64,000 bases of DNA from Chloroflexota bacterium. GTDB lineage: Bacteria > Chloroflexota > Dehalococcoidia > GIF9 > UBA5629. A model generated the notes under the pieces. It was not told where the DNA came from. It ran no database searches and saw only the letters and a list, made by a program, of their open reading frames with translations. This document shows, piece by piece, positions 9,455-16,448 of this stretch; the stretch's first letter is position 1; every line of letters starts with the position of its first letter. The position numbers were made by a program, and so were the translations under genes. The stretch lies in the NCBI GenBank assembly GCA_016875875.1, contig VGOP01000005.1, forward strand, positions 1 through 64,000. The letters are read 5' to 3'.

Positions 9455-9790
9455 CTATTCAAACTCGTTCTTGGATAGTGCTGTAAAAACGATAGCTGCT
9501 ATCCCCAAGACCCAAGAGGGAAAGAAGGCAGCTATAGAGCCGGCAAGTGCCATGCCCCAATTTTTCCTCTGCAGTGCGTAGATGCCGCCCACTATAGCTA
9601 GTATTCCCACTATAGCCAATGGTATAGCCAGTCCCATGAAAAGAGGTGGTAAGAACCTAGGCACGTCTGGTATCATTCTCATGACACCGCCGCCAATAGT
9701 CAGGCCACAGACCCCGATGAGGCCTAAGCTACCAGCAACTATGTCCAGAATTCCCGCTGCCATTGGCATCCATGTCTTTTTGCCTGCCAT
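9455..9790 (-). CDS. Small multi-pass membrane protein, hypothetical
   Basis: A 111-residue hydrophobic protein with three or four membrane spans (about residues 8-30, 45-70 and 78-106) and a Lys-rich N-terminus (MAGKKTWMP). Short Gly-rich helices such as ILAIVGGIYALQRKNWG resemble small DUF4064-like integral membrane proteins. GGAGG lies before the ATG. It is convergent with the nitroreductase-like gene and has no partner. No function is assigned. Confidence 0.6.
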   Translation of the reverse strand: MAGKKTWMPMAAGILDIVAGSLGLIGVCGLTIGGGVMRMIPDVPRFLPPLFMGLAIPLAIVGILAIVGGIYALQRKNWGMALAGSIAAFFPSWVLGIAAIVFTALSKNEFE

Positions 9791-10052
9791 TTGTTACCTC
9801 CTTCGTTTAATTATTCTTGGTGTGATTGGTGTTTCCAGTTTCTAATAATACTATTTACCACAAGGAGCTTAGAATGTCCAGTGATTGTACTTGTCCAATG
9901 TGTTACTGACACTTCGCTTACTTGCATTTAGCCTGTAGTGGCGGGGTTTTAGTCCCACCTCGCTCAGCTACAATTACGCTAAAGGGAGTGTGGGGGGCAT
10001 TCTGTTTTGGTTTAGGCGAGTGTATAATCATTGCAATACAGAAAGGAGAGCA

Positions 10053-10169
10053 ATGCGAAGAATACGCAGGGCAAGAGGATGTCGGCCTAGGATACTCATC
10101 AACATAATAATAGCGATAGTTGTTATCGGCATAATATGGTTTGTGCTCACGAGATTCCTGTGTAGATGA
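10053..10169 (+). CDS. 38-residue single-span membrane peptide
   Basis: A short open frame, below usual gene-calling cut-offs, with a textbook layout. AGGAGAG lies 5 bases before the ATG and a TATAAT box about 30 bases upstream (10022-10027). The peptide has a strongly basic head (MRRIRRARGCRPR) and one hydrophobic span (ILINIIIAIVVIGIIWFVL), then TRFLCR and a TGA stop. The charge pattern predicts the N-terminus inside. Such small proteins can act as membrane regulators or toxins; nothing further can be said. Confidence 0.5.
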   Translation: MRRIRRARGCRPRILINIIIAIVVIGIIWFVLTRFLCR

Positions 10170-10241
10170 CGGGAATTTAGCTGTGCCAATCCGCCACGAG
10201 TGTGCAAAACCATTCACTATTGCCTATATATATTTTAATGT

Positions 10242-10266
10242 AGCCCCGACCCTTTAGGGTCGGGCT
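10242..10266 (-). terminator. Palindrome/terminator after the 168-residue gene
   Basis: A near-perfect stem AGCCCGACCCT/AGGGTCGGGGCT around AA on the minus strand, directly after the stop of the gene ending at 10267 and followed by an A/T-rich stretch. The centre CCCTAAAGGG resembles the dispersed palindromes at 28567 and 29707. Confidence 0.55.
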
Positions 10267-10773
10267 TTAATTCAAGAACGCAGTCTTGAACCAACTCCAG
10301 AGCTCTGCACCGTTCAGTTCCCAAATGTACAAGTTTAAGCCTTCATTTTCCGCTAGATTCCTTGATTGCCTTACAGAATCCAGAACCTTCTCAGCATCTT
10401 CCTTGGGTAATGGAGTAGGGTAGGCGTTCTTATAGACCAAAAAATATTTCTCGAATTGATTCTGCACATCCTCGGCGCCTAAGGCAGCTGCTGAGTACCT
10501 GATATACAACATTCTCTCGGGCCATATACTAGGTTCATAACCATCTTTTTTTGCCGCTTCTTTAAAATCACTAAGTATGTTCAGGAATTTGGCATAGTTT
10601 TTGTCGTAGGAGAAGGTATAGAGCAAACCTTCCTTGGCCAATGTTGGATTGGGATTTAAGAAGTATCCAACAATAGGAATTCGTACCGTTTCGCCAGCAA
10701 TTTGTACACTCATCAAGAAGTGTGCGTCAGCATAACTTTGACTAATCTTGCCTAAGTCATTCTTGACTATCAT
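10267..10773 (-). CDS. Hypothetical protein, possibly the 3' part of a frameshifted gene
   Basis: A 168-residue protein with no recognised domain. It begins MIVKNDLGKISQSYADAHF and is rich in aromatic residues; the C-terminus is YIWELNGAELWSWF. Its ATG overlaps the stop of the preceding gene (ATGA, 10770-10773). Read across the junction, the two proteins look like one: NWT, then GK, then MIVKND, an ordinary beta-strand run if one base were added before GGAAAAATG. It may be a real translationally coupled gene or the second half of one membrane-anchored protein. Base composition is more A+T-rich than the housekeeping neighbours. Confidence 0.55.
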   Translation of the reverse strand: MIVKNDLGKISQSYADAHFLMSVQIAGETVRIPIVGYFLNPNPTLAKEGLLYTFSYDKNYAKFLNILSDFKEAAKKDGYEPSIWPERMLYIRYSAAALGAEDVQNQFEKYFLVYKNAYPTPLPKEDAEKVLDSVRQSRNLAENEGLNLYIWELNGAELWSWFKTAFLN

Positions 10774-11036
10774 TTTTCCGTCCAGTTCTGGCTATACTCG
10801 TCTATATCTGAATAATATGAAGTGATGAGTGGCAGGTTGGTCTGCAGGGCAATATTGTAGGCTTTTTCAGCGATTATATTAGCGTTTTCGGCAGCGGCCG
10901 AAGCCTTTTCAGAAGCGGTCGTAGCTTTATCCGCAGTATCTGATGCTTGGCAGCTTACCTTCCAGCTGCCAATAGCCGCAATGGCTAATACACACGTTGC
11001 AATTATGTATATTTTTTGAAGTCTATTGCCGTTCAT
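10770..11036 (-). CDS. Hypothetical membrane-anchored coiled-coil protein (5' part of pair)
   Basis: An 88-residue protein with an N-terminal membrane span (IYIIATCVLAIAAIGSW, residues 9-25), then an Ala/Glu/Lys-rich helix with heptad-like spacing (about 33-62), then a short tail that ends abruptly at NWTEK. The tail resembles the start of a beta domain that continues in the overlapping downstream frame. It is therefore either a small anchored helix protein coupled to its neighbour or a gene broken by one base loss near the A-run at 10771-10780. No homologous family is recognised. Confidence 0.5.
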   Translation of the reverse strand: MNGNRLQKIYIIATCVLAIAAIGSWKVSCQASDTADKATTASEKASAAAENANIIAEKAYNIALQTNLPLITSYYSDIDEYSQNWTEK

Positions 11037-11178
11037 TGGGAGTCGGCGCCACTCCTTTCATTATAACACATATGATACATTCCAAAGATATATCGCACTT
11101 GCCTCTATGAAACCATTCGCTAATAACTGTTAATTTGACGTGTATTGGTTTGGTGGGTTAACCTAGCTTTGTAAGCAA

Positions 11179-11940
11179 ATGAATATGACATCAGTGCCGC
11201 TGCTTAAAGCTCTAGCTGAGGCTGGAGTTGGCTCCAGAAGGCGGATTGCTGATGCCATTAAAAATGGCCGGGTGGAAGTGAACGGCGAGCCGGTTGAGAA
11301 CTTCCGCCATCCGGTGAATCCGGAGACTGACCGCGTCTCGGTGAATGGCAAAATGGTTGACCTTGAGCCAAGACGCACAGTCTATCTAATGGTCAATAAG
11401 CCAGCGAATATCCTAACAACTACCAGCGATGAGCGAGGCTGCAAGACGGTTCTGGATATCCTGCCTGAGAAATATCGCCACCTGAGGTTATATCCCGTGG
11501 GGCGTCTGGATAAAGACAGCACCGGCCTCATGCTCCTGACCAATGATGGTGACCTCACCTATAAACTCACGCACCCCAGATTCGAGCACGAGAAAGAGTA
11601 CCTGATTCACATAGAAGGCAGGCTTAAGCCAGACGAGCAAAGAAAGCTGGAAAGGGGCGTTGAGCTTGAGGATGGCATGACCTATCCCGTGGTCGTTAAA
11701 GAGATGAAAGCACCACCGCCGTTTAACTACAGCATAACCATGCACGAGGGCAGGAAGCGGCAGGTGCGCCGCATGCTGGCAAACCTCGGTTACCAGGTGC
11801 TGGCACTCAAGCGCATAAGGATGGGCAGTCTCACACTGGGCAACCTCAAGGAAGGTGCCACCAGAGAACTAATCCCTGAAGAAGTCCGCGCGCTCTTAGC
11901 TGCCAAGCCACCAAAATCCGCAGGCCAAGGTAGAACATAG
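11179..11940 (+). CDS. rluB: rRNA pseudouridine synthase, RsuA/RluB family
   Basis: A 253-residue enzyme that isomerises a uridine in rRNA to pseudouridine. The N-terminal S4 RNA-binding domain (about residues 7-60) is followed by the catalytic domain with GRLDKDSTGLMLLTNDG (near 108-124), whose Asp is the nucleophile, and by HEGRKRQVRRML, a family signature. The family also contains RluE/RluF/RsuA, so the exact uridine is not certain. The start is ATG 11179 with a weak site; ATG 11185 is an alternative. It is a single-gene unit. Confidence 0.9.
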   Translation: MNMTSVPLLKALAEAGVGSRRRIADAIKNGRVEVNGEPVENFRHPVNPETDRVSVNGKMVDLEPRRTVYLMVNKPANILTTTSDERGCKTVLDILPEKYRHLRLYPVGRLDKDSTGLMLLTNDGDLTYKLTHPRFEHEKEYLIHIEGRLKPDEQRKLERGVELEDGMTYPVVVKEMKAPPPFNYSITMHEGRKRQVRRMLANLGYQVLALKRIRMGSLTLGNLKEGATRELIPEEVRALLAAKPPKSAGQGRT

Positions 11941-12094
11941 CCATCCGCCGCTTTTCTTTACCAAAAGCCGTCGCATTAGTATCGCATCTAAACAAAAAGG
12001 CTTTCATTTACGTTCTTATGTTTGTAACGTGGTGCATTGGCTTCAGAGGCAGCTAAGCTTATTTAATGGGTGCAAACTGAGAGCGAGTACGGAT

Positions 12095-12331
12095 ATGGAA
12101 CATATAGTAGCGTGTCCAACGTGTAACAAACCAAACAGGTTTGGTGAGCCATTATGTGGGTTTTGCGGTCAGAATTTGGCATATAGATGCGCTCATTGTC
12201 ATGTTGATATTGACCCAAGCATGACTTACTGTCCGCATTGTGGTGAAACGTCATTAGTATGGTCAATTGAGCAAAGTCTGGCAAATGATGAGCCATCCGA
12301 AAAACCGGATTTTGTCCTGGAACTTAATTGA
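12095..12331 (+). CDS. Double zinc-ribbon protein
   Basis: A small protein of 78 residues from ATG 12095; the frame is open from a GTG at 12029 that would add 22 residues. It contains four CxxC knuckles (CPTC, CGFC, CAHC, CPHC), forming two zinc ribbons of the DZANK/double zinc-ribbon kind, then an acidic tail. Such modules are usually protein- or nucleic-acid-binding adaptors. The function is unknown. A weak GAG-rich site precedes 12095. It stands alone between rluB and a convergent lipoprotein gene. Confidence 0.6.
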   Translation: MEHIVACPTCNKPNRFGEPLCGFCGQNLAYRCAHCHVDIDPSMTYCPHCGETSLVWSIEQSLANDEPSEKPDFVLELN

Positions 12332-12520
12332 CCTGGTGTACCTCCGCACAATTTCACAACCATAAAACCACTCACTAACAAGCTGTATCCTTATTAGTAT
12401 CACAGCGAATCACTTTATCTCATATATTGTTGGCGGTTTTTCACCGCTGTTATTCGGTTATCTATCAGGCGAGTATGTTTTAGTTTCGTCTTGCCTGGCA
12501 ATCAGCACCATAGTTTGGAT

Positions 12521-13129
12521 TTACTTGGGTACTATGATTTCTACAGCATCAACATAGATAATTGGCGTTGGCGGAGGTTCTGGCCCTCCTGTCGTTACAT
12601 CTGCGGCTGGGTTGCTTTCCCCGGAGGGGCTAATAGTCAGAATATGGTCAGCATATATTAAATCTGTTGCTATGCTTGTGATCTTGTTTTGAGGGGTAGC
12701 TGCGTATGCATCAATACTTGGATAATCCTTGCCGTCAATCTTGATATCGGTTATACCGCAAAAGGGAGCAGTTACATGTACTAGGGAAATACCAGTTCCC
12801 TTAAATTTAATATCAACTTTGGGAATAGCAACACCGCCATAGCCTTGAAAAGTTATAGCCCAAGAGCCACCACTTGCCCGTTCGTCTTTATCTCTCCGCC
12901 ATCCTTCGTCAAATTTAAATGAGGGGTCAGTTTCTTCAATGCGTATTTTCTCGTAGCTGGGTGCTGGAGCGGGAGGTGAAACGGGCTCTGTTTCGGGTTC
13001 TTGTGACTCAGTGGTTGGAGGTGTTCCTGATGGAGGCAATGGACTTGGAGTTGATGCAGTACAGGAAATAATCATCAAGGCCGCAGTCAACATGCAAGCC
13101 ACTGCCACATAAGAAAAAGCTTGTTTCAC
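12521..13129 (-). CDS. Putative lipoprotein with a carbohydrate-binding-like beta domain
   Basis: A 202-residue exported protein. From GTG 13129 (behind AGGGGGT) it has a short basic head, a hydrophobic core and the lipobox IISC, with the lipid-accepting Cys at residue 23. A Pro/Ser/Thr-rich linker (about 24-60) leads to a beta-rich domain with GTGISLVHVT, DIKIDGKDY and a closing YVDAVEI strand. That pattern is common in non-catalytic carbohydrate-binding modules of surface proteins; sugar binding is inference only. The frame runs upstream to 13189, but that extension would precede the signal peptide and lacks a good ribosome site. Confidence 0.6.
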   Translation of the reverse strand: MKQAFSYVAVACMLTAALMIISCTASTPSPLPPSGTPPTTESQEPETEPVSPPAPAPSYEKIRIEETDPSFKFDEGWRRDKDERASGGSWAITFQGYGGVAIPKVDIKFKGTGISLVHVTAPFCGITDIKIDGKDYPSIDAYAATPQNKITSIATDLIYADHILTISPSGESNPAADVTTGGPEPPPTPIIYVDAVEIIVPK

Positions 13130-13191
13130 TTGTCTTTTACCCCCTTTCTGATGCTTTAACATTCTATATATAATAAATTCATTTGGCAAGA

Positions 13192-13350
13192 ATGCACGTA
13201 AGCCTCGGTTTCATATCTGATGGCTGTACCGTCGGCAAACTTGGGCAAGAAACTGGGGCATTATTGGGTGGTCTTAAACTTAGATTACAGGAGAAAGAGA
13301 AAGCCGAAACAAAGAAGAATCAAATGGTAAAAGTCATGCAGATTGTTTAG
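13192..13350 (+). CDS. Possible small protein or gene remnant
   Basis: A 52-codon open frame from ATG 13192 to TAG 13348-13350, too short for most callers. The peptide begins MHVSLGFISDGCTVGKLGQE and ends in a Lys/Glu-rich helix. There is no clear ribosome site. It may be the tail of a decayed gene, or chance. It fills most of the gap before tRNA-Thr. Confidence 0.25.
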   Translation: MHVSLGFISDGCTVGKLGQETGALLGGLKLRLQEKEKAETKKNQMVKVMQIV

Positions 13351-13376
13351 TAAAACAGAAAACCTATAGCAGTCAA

Positions 13377-13406
13377 TTGCTCACTATTGCCCAATTCTAA
13401 TATAAT
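13377..13406 (+). promoter_or_regulatory. Promoter of tRNA-Thr
   Basis: TTGCTC (13377-13382), an 18-base spacer, and a perfect TATAAT (13401-13406), ending 11 bases before the mature tRNA 5' end at 13418. Confidence 0.6.
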
Positions 13407-13417
13407 ATCGGCTGGAT

Positions 13418-13492
13418 GCCAGCGTAGCTCAGTGGTAGAGCAGCGGTTTCGTAAACCGCCGGTCGTCGGTTCGACTCCGACCGCTGGCTCCA
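13418..13492 (+). tRNA. tRNA-Thr (CGT anticodon)
   Basis: A full cloverleaf: acceptor GCCAGCG/CGCTGGC, D arm GCTC...GAGC, anticodon stem GCGGT/ACCGC with loop TTCGTAA (anticodon CGT, reads ACG), T arm GGTCG/CGACC with TTCGACT-type loop, and an encoded CCA end. Its 3' 46 bases (13448-13493) recur at 14923-14968 with one mismatch. Confidence 0.95.
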
Positions 13493-13493
13493 C
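13448..13493 (+). repeat. Attachment-site-like repeat, left copy (3' half of tRNA-Thr)
   Basis: 46 bp, identical to 14923-14968 at 45 positions. It covers the anticodon loop to one base past CCA. Together the copies bracket 1.4 kb that includes a toxin-antitoxin pair, the geometry of an element integrated at a tRNA 3' end. Confidence 0.75.
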
Positions 13494-13498
13494 AGCTT

Positions 13499-13524
13499 CA
13501 AAAATGCCCCACAAGGGGGTTTTG
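13499..13524 (+). terminator. Terminator after tRNA-Thr
   Basis: The hairpin CAAAA-CCCC/GGGG-TTTTG (loop ACAA) directly follows the tRNA, ending in a short T-run. Confidence 0.5.
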
Positions 13525-13548
13525 TCCACAAAATGAGGTGAGCCAAAG

Positions 13549-13938
13549 ATGAGAAAATGGGGTTATGGCATAAACTCAATCCACATGACAGCACAGATTC
13601 ACACCGAAGAATCTTCATGGTGGGTATTTGCCTTAGACAGGACTATCGAATGGCTGTGTGGCATTATCCCCCATATTCGCTTTCCCAAAGTCAAAATGAG
13701 GCTTAAGGATGCTGAAGAAATTGAATTCAATGATGGGAGCAAATGGACAACACTGCAGGATTGGTACGGCAATACAAGCCACTTCTTCCATCTGCATGTT
13801 CACCTTCCAGTGTTCTATTTCTGTCAAAGAAGGATCAAATTTAAATCTATAGAAATTGATTACGACCGGGCCAGAGAGATGTTTTATGAAAGCGATAAGA
13901 AATTTTGGGATGAGGTAGTTGCATACGCCGCCGAATAA
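13549..13938 (+). CDS. Hypothetical protein in the tRNA-Thr mini-island
   Basis: A 129-residue protein of unknown family with many aromatic residues (WWVFALDRTIEWLC, HFFHLHVHLPVFYF). The two hydrophobic stretches are too interrupted to be confident membrane spans. GAGGTGAG lies before the ATG. It lies between the tRNA-Thr repeats, beside a toxin-antitoxin pair on the other strand, so it is probably cargo of the mini-element. No integrase motif is present. Confidence 0.55.
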   Translation: MRKWGYGINSIHMTAQIHTEESSWWVFALDRTIEWLCGIIPHIRFPKVKMRLKDAEEIEFNDGSKWTTLQDWYGNTSHFFHLHVHLPVFYFCQRRIKFKSIEIDYDRAREMFYESDKKFWDEVVAYAAE

Positions 13939-13983
13939 ACCAAAACGATCCTTTCCCTTCGCATGGGAGTCAAAACAAACAGA

Positions 13984-14304
13984 CTAACCTACTGAGTCCA
14001 CCTGCGCTGTAGCTACCTTACCCTTGCCCCTTGGCTTCAAGGTGATGTGCAAGTCAGCATCCAAAGCTTTGGCAACATCTGCAAGCGAAGCAAGGGTCGG
14101 GTTTGCCTCACCCCTCTCTAGCCTTGAGATAGCAGCTTGTCCCGTTCCTATCTTAGCAGCCAACTCTTCTTGACTCAGTTTGAGTTCCATGCGTCGCCTT
14201 ATAATCGACTCAATCAACTGGAACTCTGGCCCCAGTGCCTCGTATTCCTTACGGAATTCATGGTCAGCCAAGAACTTCTTCTTTACGTCCTTATATAGTC
14301 TCAT
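13984..14304 (-). CDS. higA: XRE/HTH antitoxin, HigA type
   Basis: A 106-residue antitoxin and autorepressor. The Cro/C1-type helix-turn-helix is LSQEELAAKIGTGQAAISRLERGEANPTLASLADVAKAL (about residues 42-80, seen in pieces), preceded by a helical N-terminus. It follows its toxin gene with 18 bp between (toxin first, then antitoxin, as in higBA). The start is ATG 14304 behind GGAGGGAA; a TTG at 14319 is less likely. In such systems the antitoxin binds the toxin and represses the shared promoter. The module lies in the mini-island. Confidence 0.8.
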   Translation of the reverse strand: MRLYKDVKKKFLADHEFRKEYEALGPEFQLIESIIRRRMELKLSQEELAAKIGTGQAAISRLERGEANPTLASLADVAKALDADLHITLKPRGKGKVATAQVDSVG

Positions 14305-14322
14305 GTTTCTTCCCTCCAATAG

Positions 14323-14679
14323 CTACTTAAACCTTGATTCGTAATCTTGCTTCCTCCTCCTCGCCTTCTCAATCTCTCGCCGTGGTGTTTCCTTCGATTT
14401 CTTGCTGAAAACGTGAAATATGGCCAATCGCTTGCCTTCATAAGGATAAAAGAAAACACGATAATAACTCCCCGCATGCAAGACCCTCAATTCAAAAAGG
14501 TCATAACCCTCAAGCTTGGTTATATAATCCCTCAAATCGCTTAGTCCGAATTTCTCCAGTAAGTCCAGCCATTTAAATATTTTTGCCCCTGCTTTCTTAG
14601 GGAAACGAGCAATATCATCTTCAACCGGAGACTCACCTCTCTCCGTGACGTAAAACTCTAAGCTCCAATTCATTATCAC
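14323..14679 (-). CDS. higB: RelE/HigB-family toxin (phage Gp49-like)
   Basis: A 118-residue toxin of the Gp49-like/HigB group of RelE-fold, ribosome-dependent mRNA interferases. Typical features are ITKLEGYDLFELRVLHAGSYYRVFFY (central beta sheet, about residues 52-77, with the Arg expected to contact RNA) and the C-terminal FSKKSKETPRREIEKARRR helix. The start is GTG 14679 or ATG 14673. It is the first gene of a toxin-antitoxin pair with the HTH protein downstream. Activity was not tested here; the core residues of the family are intact, so it is probably functional. Confidence 0.8.
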   Translation of the reverse strand: MIMNWSLEFYVTERGESPVEDDIARFPKKAGAKIFKWLDLLEKFGLSDLRDYITKLEGYDLFELRVLHAGSYYRVFFYPYEGKRLAIFHVFSKKSKETPRREIEKARRRKQDYESRFK

Positions 14680-15053
14680 TCAGTATGACATATATATCAT
14701 AATTTGTCAATCCTCTTAAGTCCACCTACAACTGTCGGCGCTAACTCAACCCTGTCTCTGTTAATAGTTGAAGAACCTATACCGGAATTACTTTGAATTT
14801 CCCGCCATTTTTCGCTATAATTTCCCCGAAATTGACCAGGAGGTTAATACCCTAACCACGCAAATCAGGGGCGGAACTGTGAAGCTATTTGGTGGCGGAA
14901 ACAGTCAAAATCAAATCTAGACTTCGTAAACCGCCGGTCGTCAGTTCGACTCCGACCGCTGGCTCCACCGAAATCGGAAGGCAATTTCAGTCGTTTCCTT
15001 ATTCCTGCCCTGTGTTCTAGGCAGATAACAAGTTGAACATTTAGACTATAGAC
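14680..15053. other. 374-bp intergenic stretch
   Basis: No gene is seen. It holds the promoter side of the toxin-antitoxin pair, a TATAAT at about 14816, and the right tRNA-Thr 3' repeat (14923-14968). The rest is featureless. Confidence 0.5.
14923..14968 (+). repeat. Attachment-site-like repeat, right copy
   Basis: Same as 13448-13493 except one base in the T loop arm (CAG for CGG). The 5' half of the tRNA is absent, so this is not a tRNA gene. It marks the right end of the 1.5-kb mini-island. Confidence 0.75.
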
Positions 15054-15821
15054 ATGAAACGAGAAACTTGGCATCAATTAGCCATGACAGAGAAATGTGA
15101 AACCAGTATTAATGGGCAGGCCATCACATATGCAGTAAAGCGAAGCCTTAGGGCAAAACATGTCCGGCTAGAGGTGAGACGAGAGACGGGGCTTACAGTA
15201 GTTGTTCCTTATTATTACAAGATTGGGCAACTACCTGGACTTTTAAAATCGAAGGAACGATGGATTTCAAGTAACCTGGCAAGATGTAGCCAGCTCAAAG
15301 CGCTTTCTGCAGAGAAGGAACTCAGGAGTGGTGATACCGTCCCGTATCTTGGTCGAGACTTGAAGTTGGTCAAGCGGGAAAACCACAGTGGCGTTGGAGG
15401 TGTAACGCTAGAGGGAAATACACTGGCAGTGAGCAACGAATTGTTCAAAAATGGTGTTTTGGAATTGGCTTTGGAACAGTGGTATCGGACAGAGGCTACT
15501 AAGCTGATAAGCGAGAGAATAGATAAACTGAGCTCTCAGATGGGCATTAGCTACAAACGAATTGTCATACGAGGTCAAAAGACCCGTTGGGGCAGCTGCT
15601 CTCATAAGAAAAATCTTAGCTTTAACTGGAAACTAATAATGGCGCCGGAACCTGTGGTCGACTATGTCATCATCCATGAGCTTACCCATCTGAAAGAGAT
15701 GAATCATTCAGGGAGGTTCTGGGAACTGGTAGCTCAGCACTGTCCCAGATGGCGAGAGTATAAAAAGTGGCTCAAACAACATGAGGCAGACCTTACTACC
15801 AAGCTCTGTGCCTGGAAATAG
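15054..15821 (+). CDS. YgjP-like (DUF45/M48-type) metallopeptidase
   Basis: A 255-residue protein of the YgjP/WrpA family. The zinc motif HELTHLKEMNHSGRFW (near residues 206-221) gives HExxH plus a downstream His. RGQKTRWGSCS (about 177-187) is the second family signature. The fold is that of gluzincin-like peptidases, usually cytoplasmic. It is often linked to type I restriction-modification loci, but here it sits just outside the tRNA-Thr mini-island. The start at 15054 has no strong ribosome site; ATG 15084 is an alternative. Confidence 0.85.
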   Translation: MKRETWHQLAMTEKCETSINGQAITYAVKRSLRAKHVRLEVRRETGLTVVVPYYYKIGQLPGLLKSKERWISSNLARCSQLKALSAEKELRSGDTVPYLGRDLKLVKRENHSGVGGVTLEGNTLAVSNELFKNGVLELALEQWYRTEATKLISERIDKLSSQMGISYKRIVIRGQKTRWGSCSHKKNLSFNWKLIMAPEPVVDYVIIHELTHLKEMNHSGRFWELVAQHCPRWREYKKWLKQHEADLTTKLCAWK

Positions 15822-15936
15822 TCATGATTGTACATTATGCTTTTTTGCGTGGGAAAAGAGGACCTCTTATCTCTGTGGGGTGAAGCCGCCTGGCTGCCCT
15901 CTAACAGGAACATTACAAAGCTGATGGTGGTGGCCT

Positions 15937-16338
15937 CTATGTCTCTGGCTTCTCCAACATCTCCTTCATCGGTATCCAGTAGTAGTCACGCCATCCTTGC
16001 GCGATGTCCTGGTAATGTTCCTCCGGGACTTCTGTCTGGGTGAAAGTGAGTCGCGTTACGCCTTTAATTTCTTCGAGTATGAAAGTAGCCTGTGAATAGT
16101 GGCCTTCCGGCCAATCGCTGTATCGCCACGATTGAATAATCTTATGGTCCGGCACCAGCTCAAGATTTACCCCCTCGATATCACCCTCGTAAATGCTGAA
16201 TTTGCTGCCCACTTCTCTGCTTATTTGCGCTTTCGAACCGGTAAGCTGTGAGTGTTTCTTCGAATCCATGAGAGTCTCGTATACCTCATGCGGAGTAGCT
16301 TTAAACGTCACTGTCTGGCGAATTGTTTTTGTCTTCAT
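15937..16338 (-). CDS. SRPBCC-fold protein, AHSA1 family
   Basis: A 133-residue START-like (SRPBCC) protein of the AHSA1 group. It begins IRQTVTFKATPHEVYETLMDSKKH, the usual first strand and helix, has VPDHKIIQSWRYSDWPEGHYSQATF in the centre and ends with a long helix (GWRDYYWIPMKEML). Such proteins bind hydrophobic ligands or assist Hsp90-like chaperones; the ligand is not known. It is a single-gene unit convergent with the peptidase gene. Confidence 0.85.
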   Translation of the reverse strand: MKTKTIRQTVTFKATPHEVYETLMDSKKHSQLTGSKAQISREVGSKFSIYEGDIEGVNLELVPDHKIIQSWRYSDWPEGHYSQATFILEEIKGVTRLTFTQTEVPEEHYQDIAQGWRDYYWIPMKEMLEKPET

Positions 16339-16448
16339 TTTGCTTATTTCTCCTAAGCTAACTTCTGCGCCTACCTAGCTTGTATAAATTGTATCATCAA
16401 TAAATAGCATCAAACAGTTCGTATTGTTGCTCTGCAGGCCAGCAAAAG

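Noticed and set aside
13347-13618. Antisense frames across tRNA-Thr
   Set aside because: They run through a clear tRNA and have no ribosome site; chance frames.
15828-16043. 71-codon frame after the YgjP-like gene
   Set aside because: No ribosome site; it overlaps the antisense of the AHSA1 gene and has no plausible composition.
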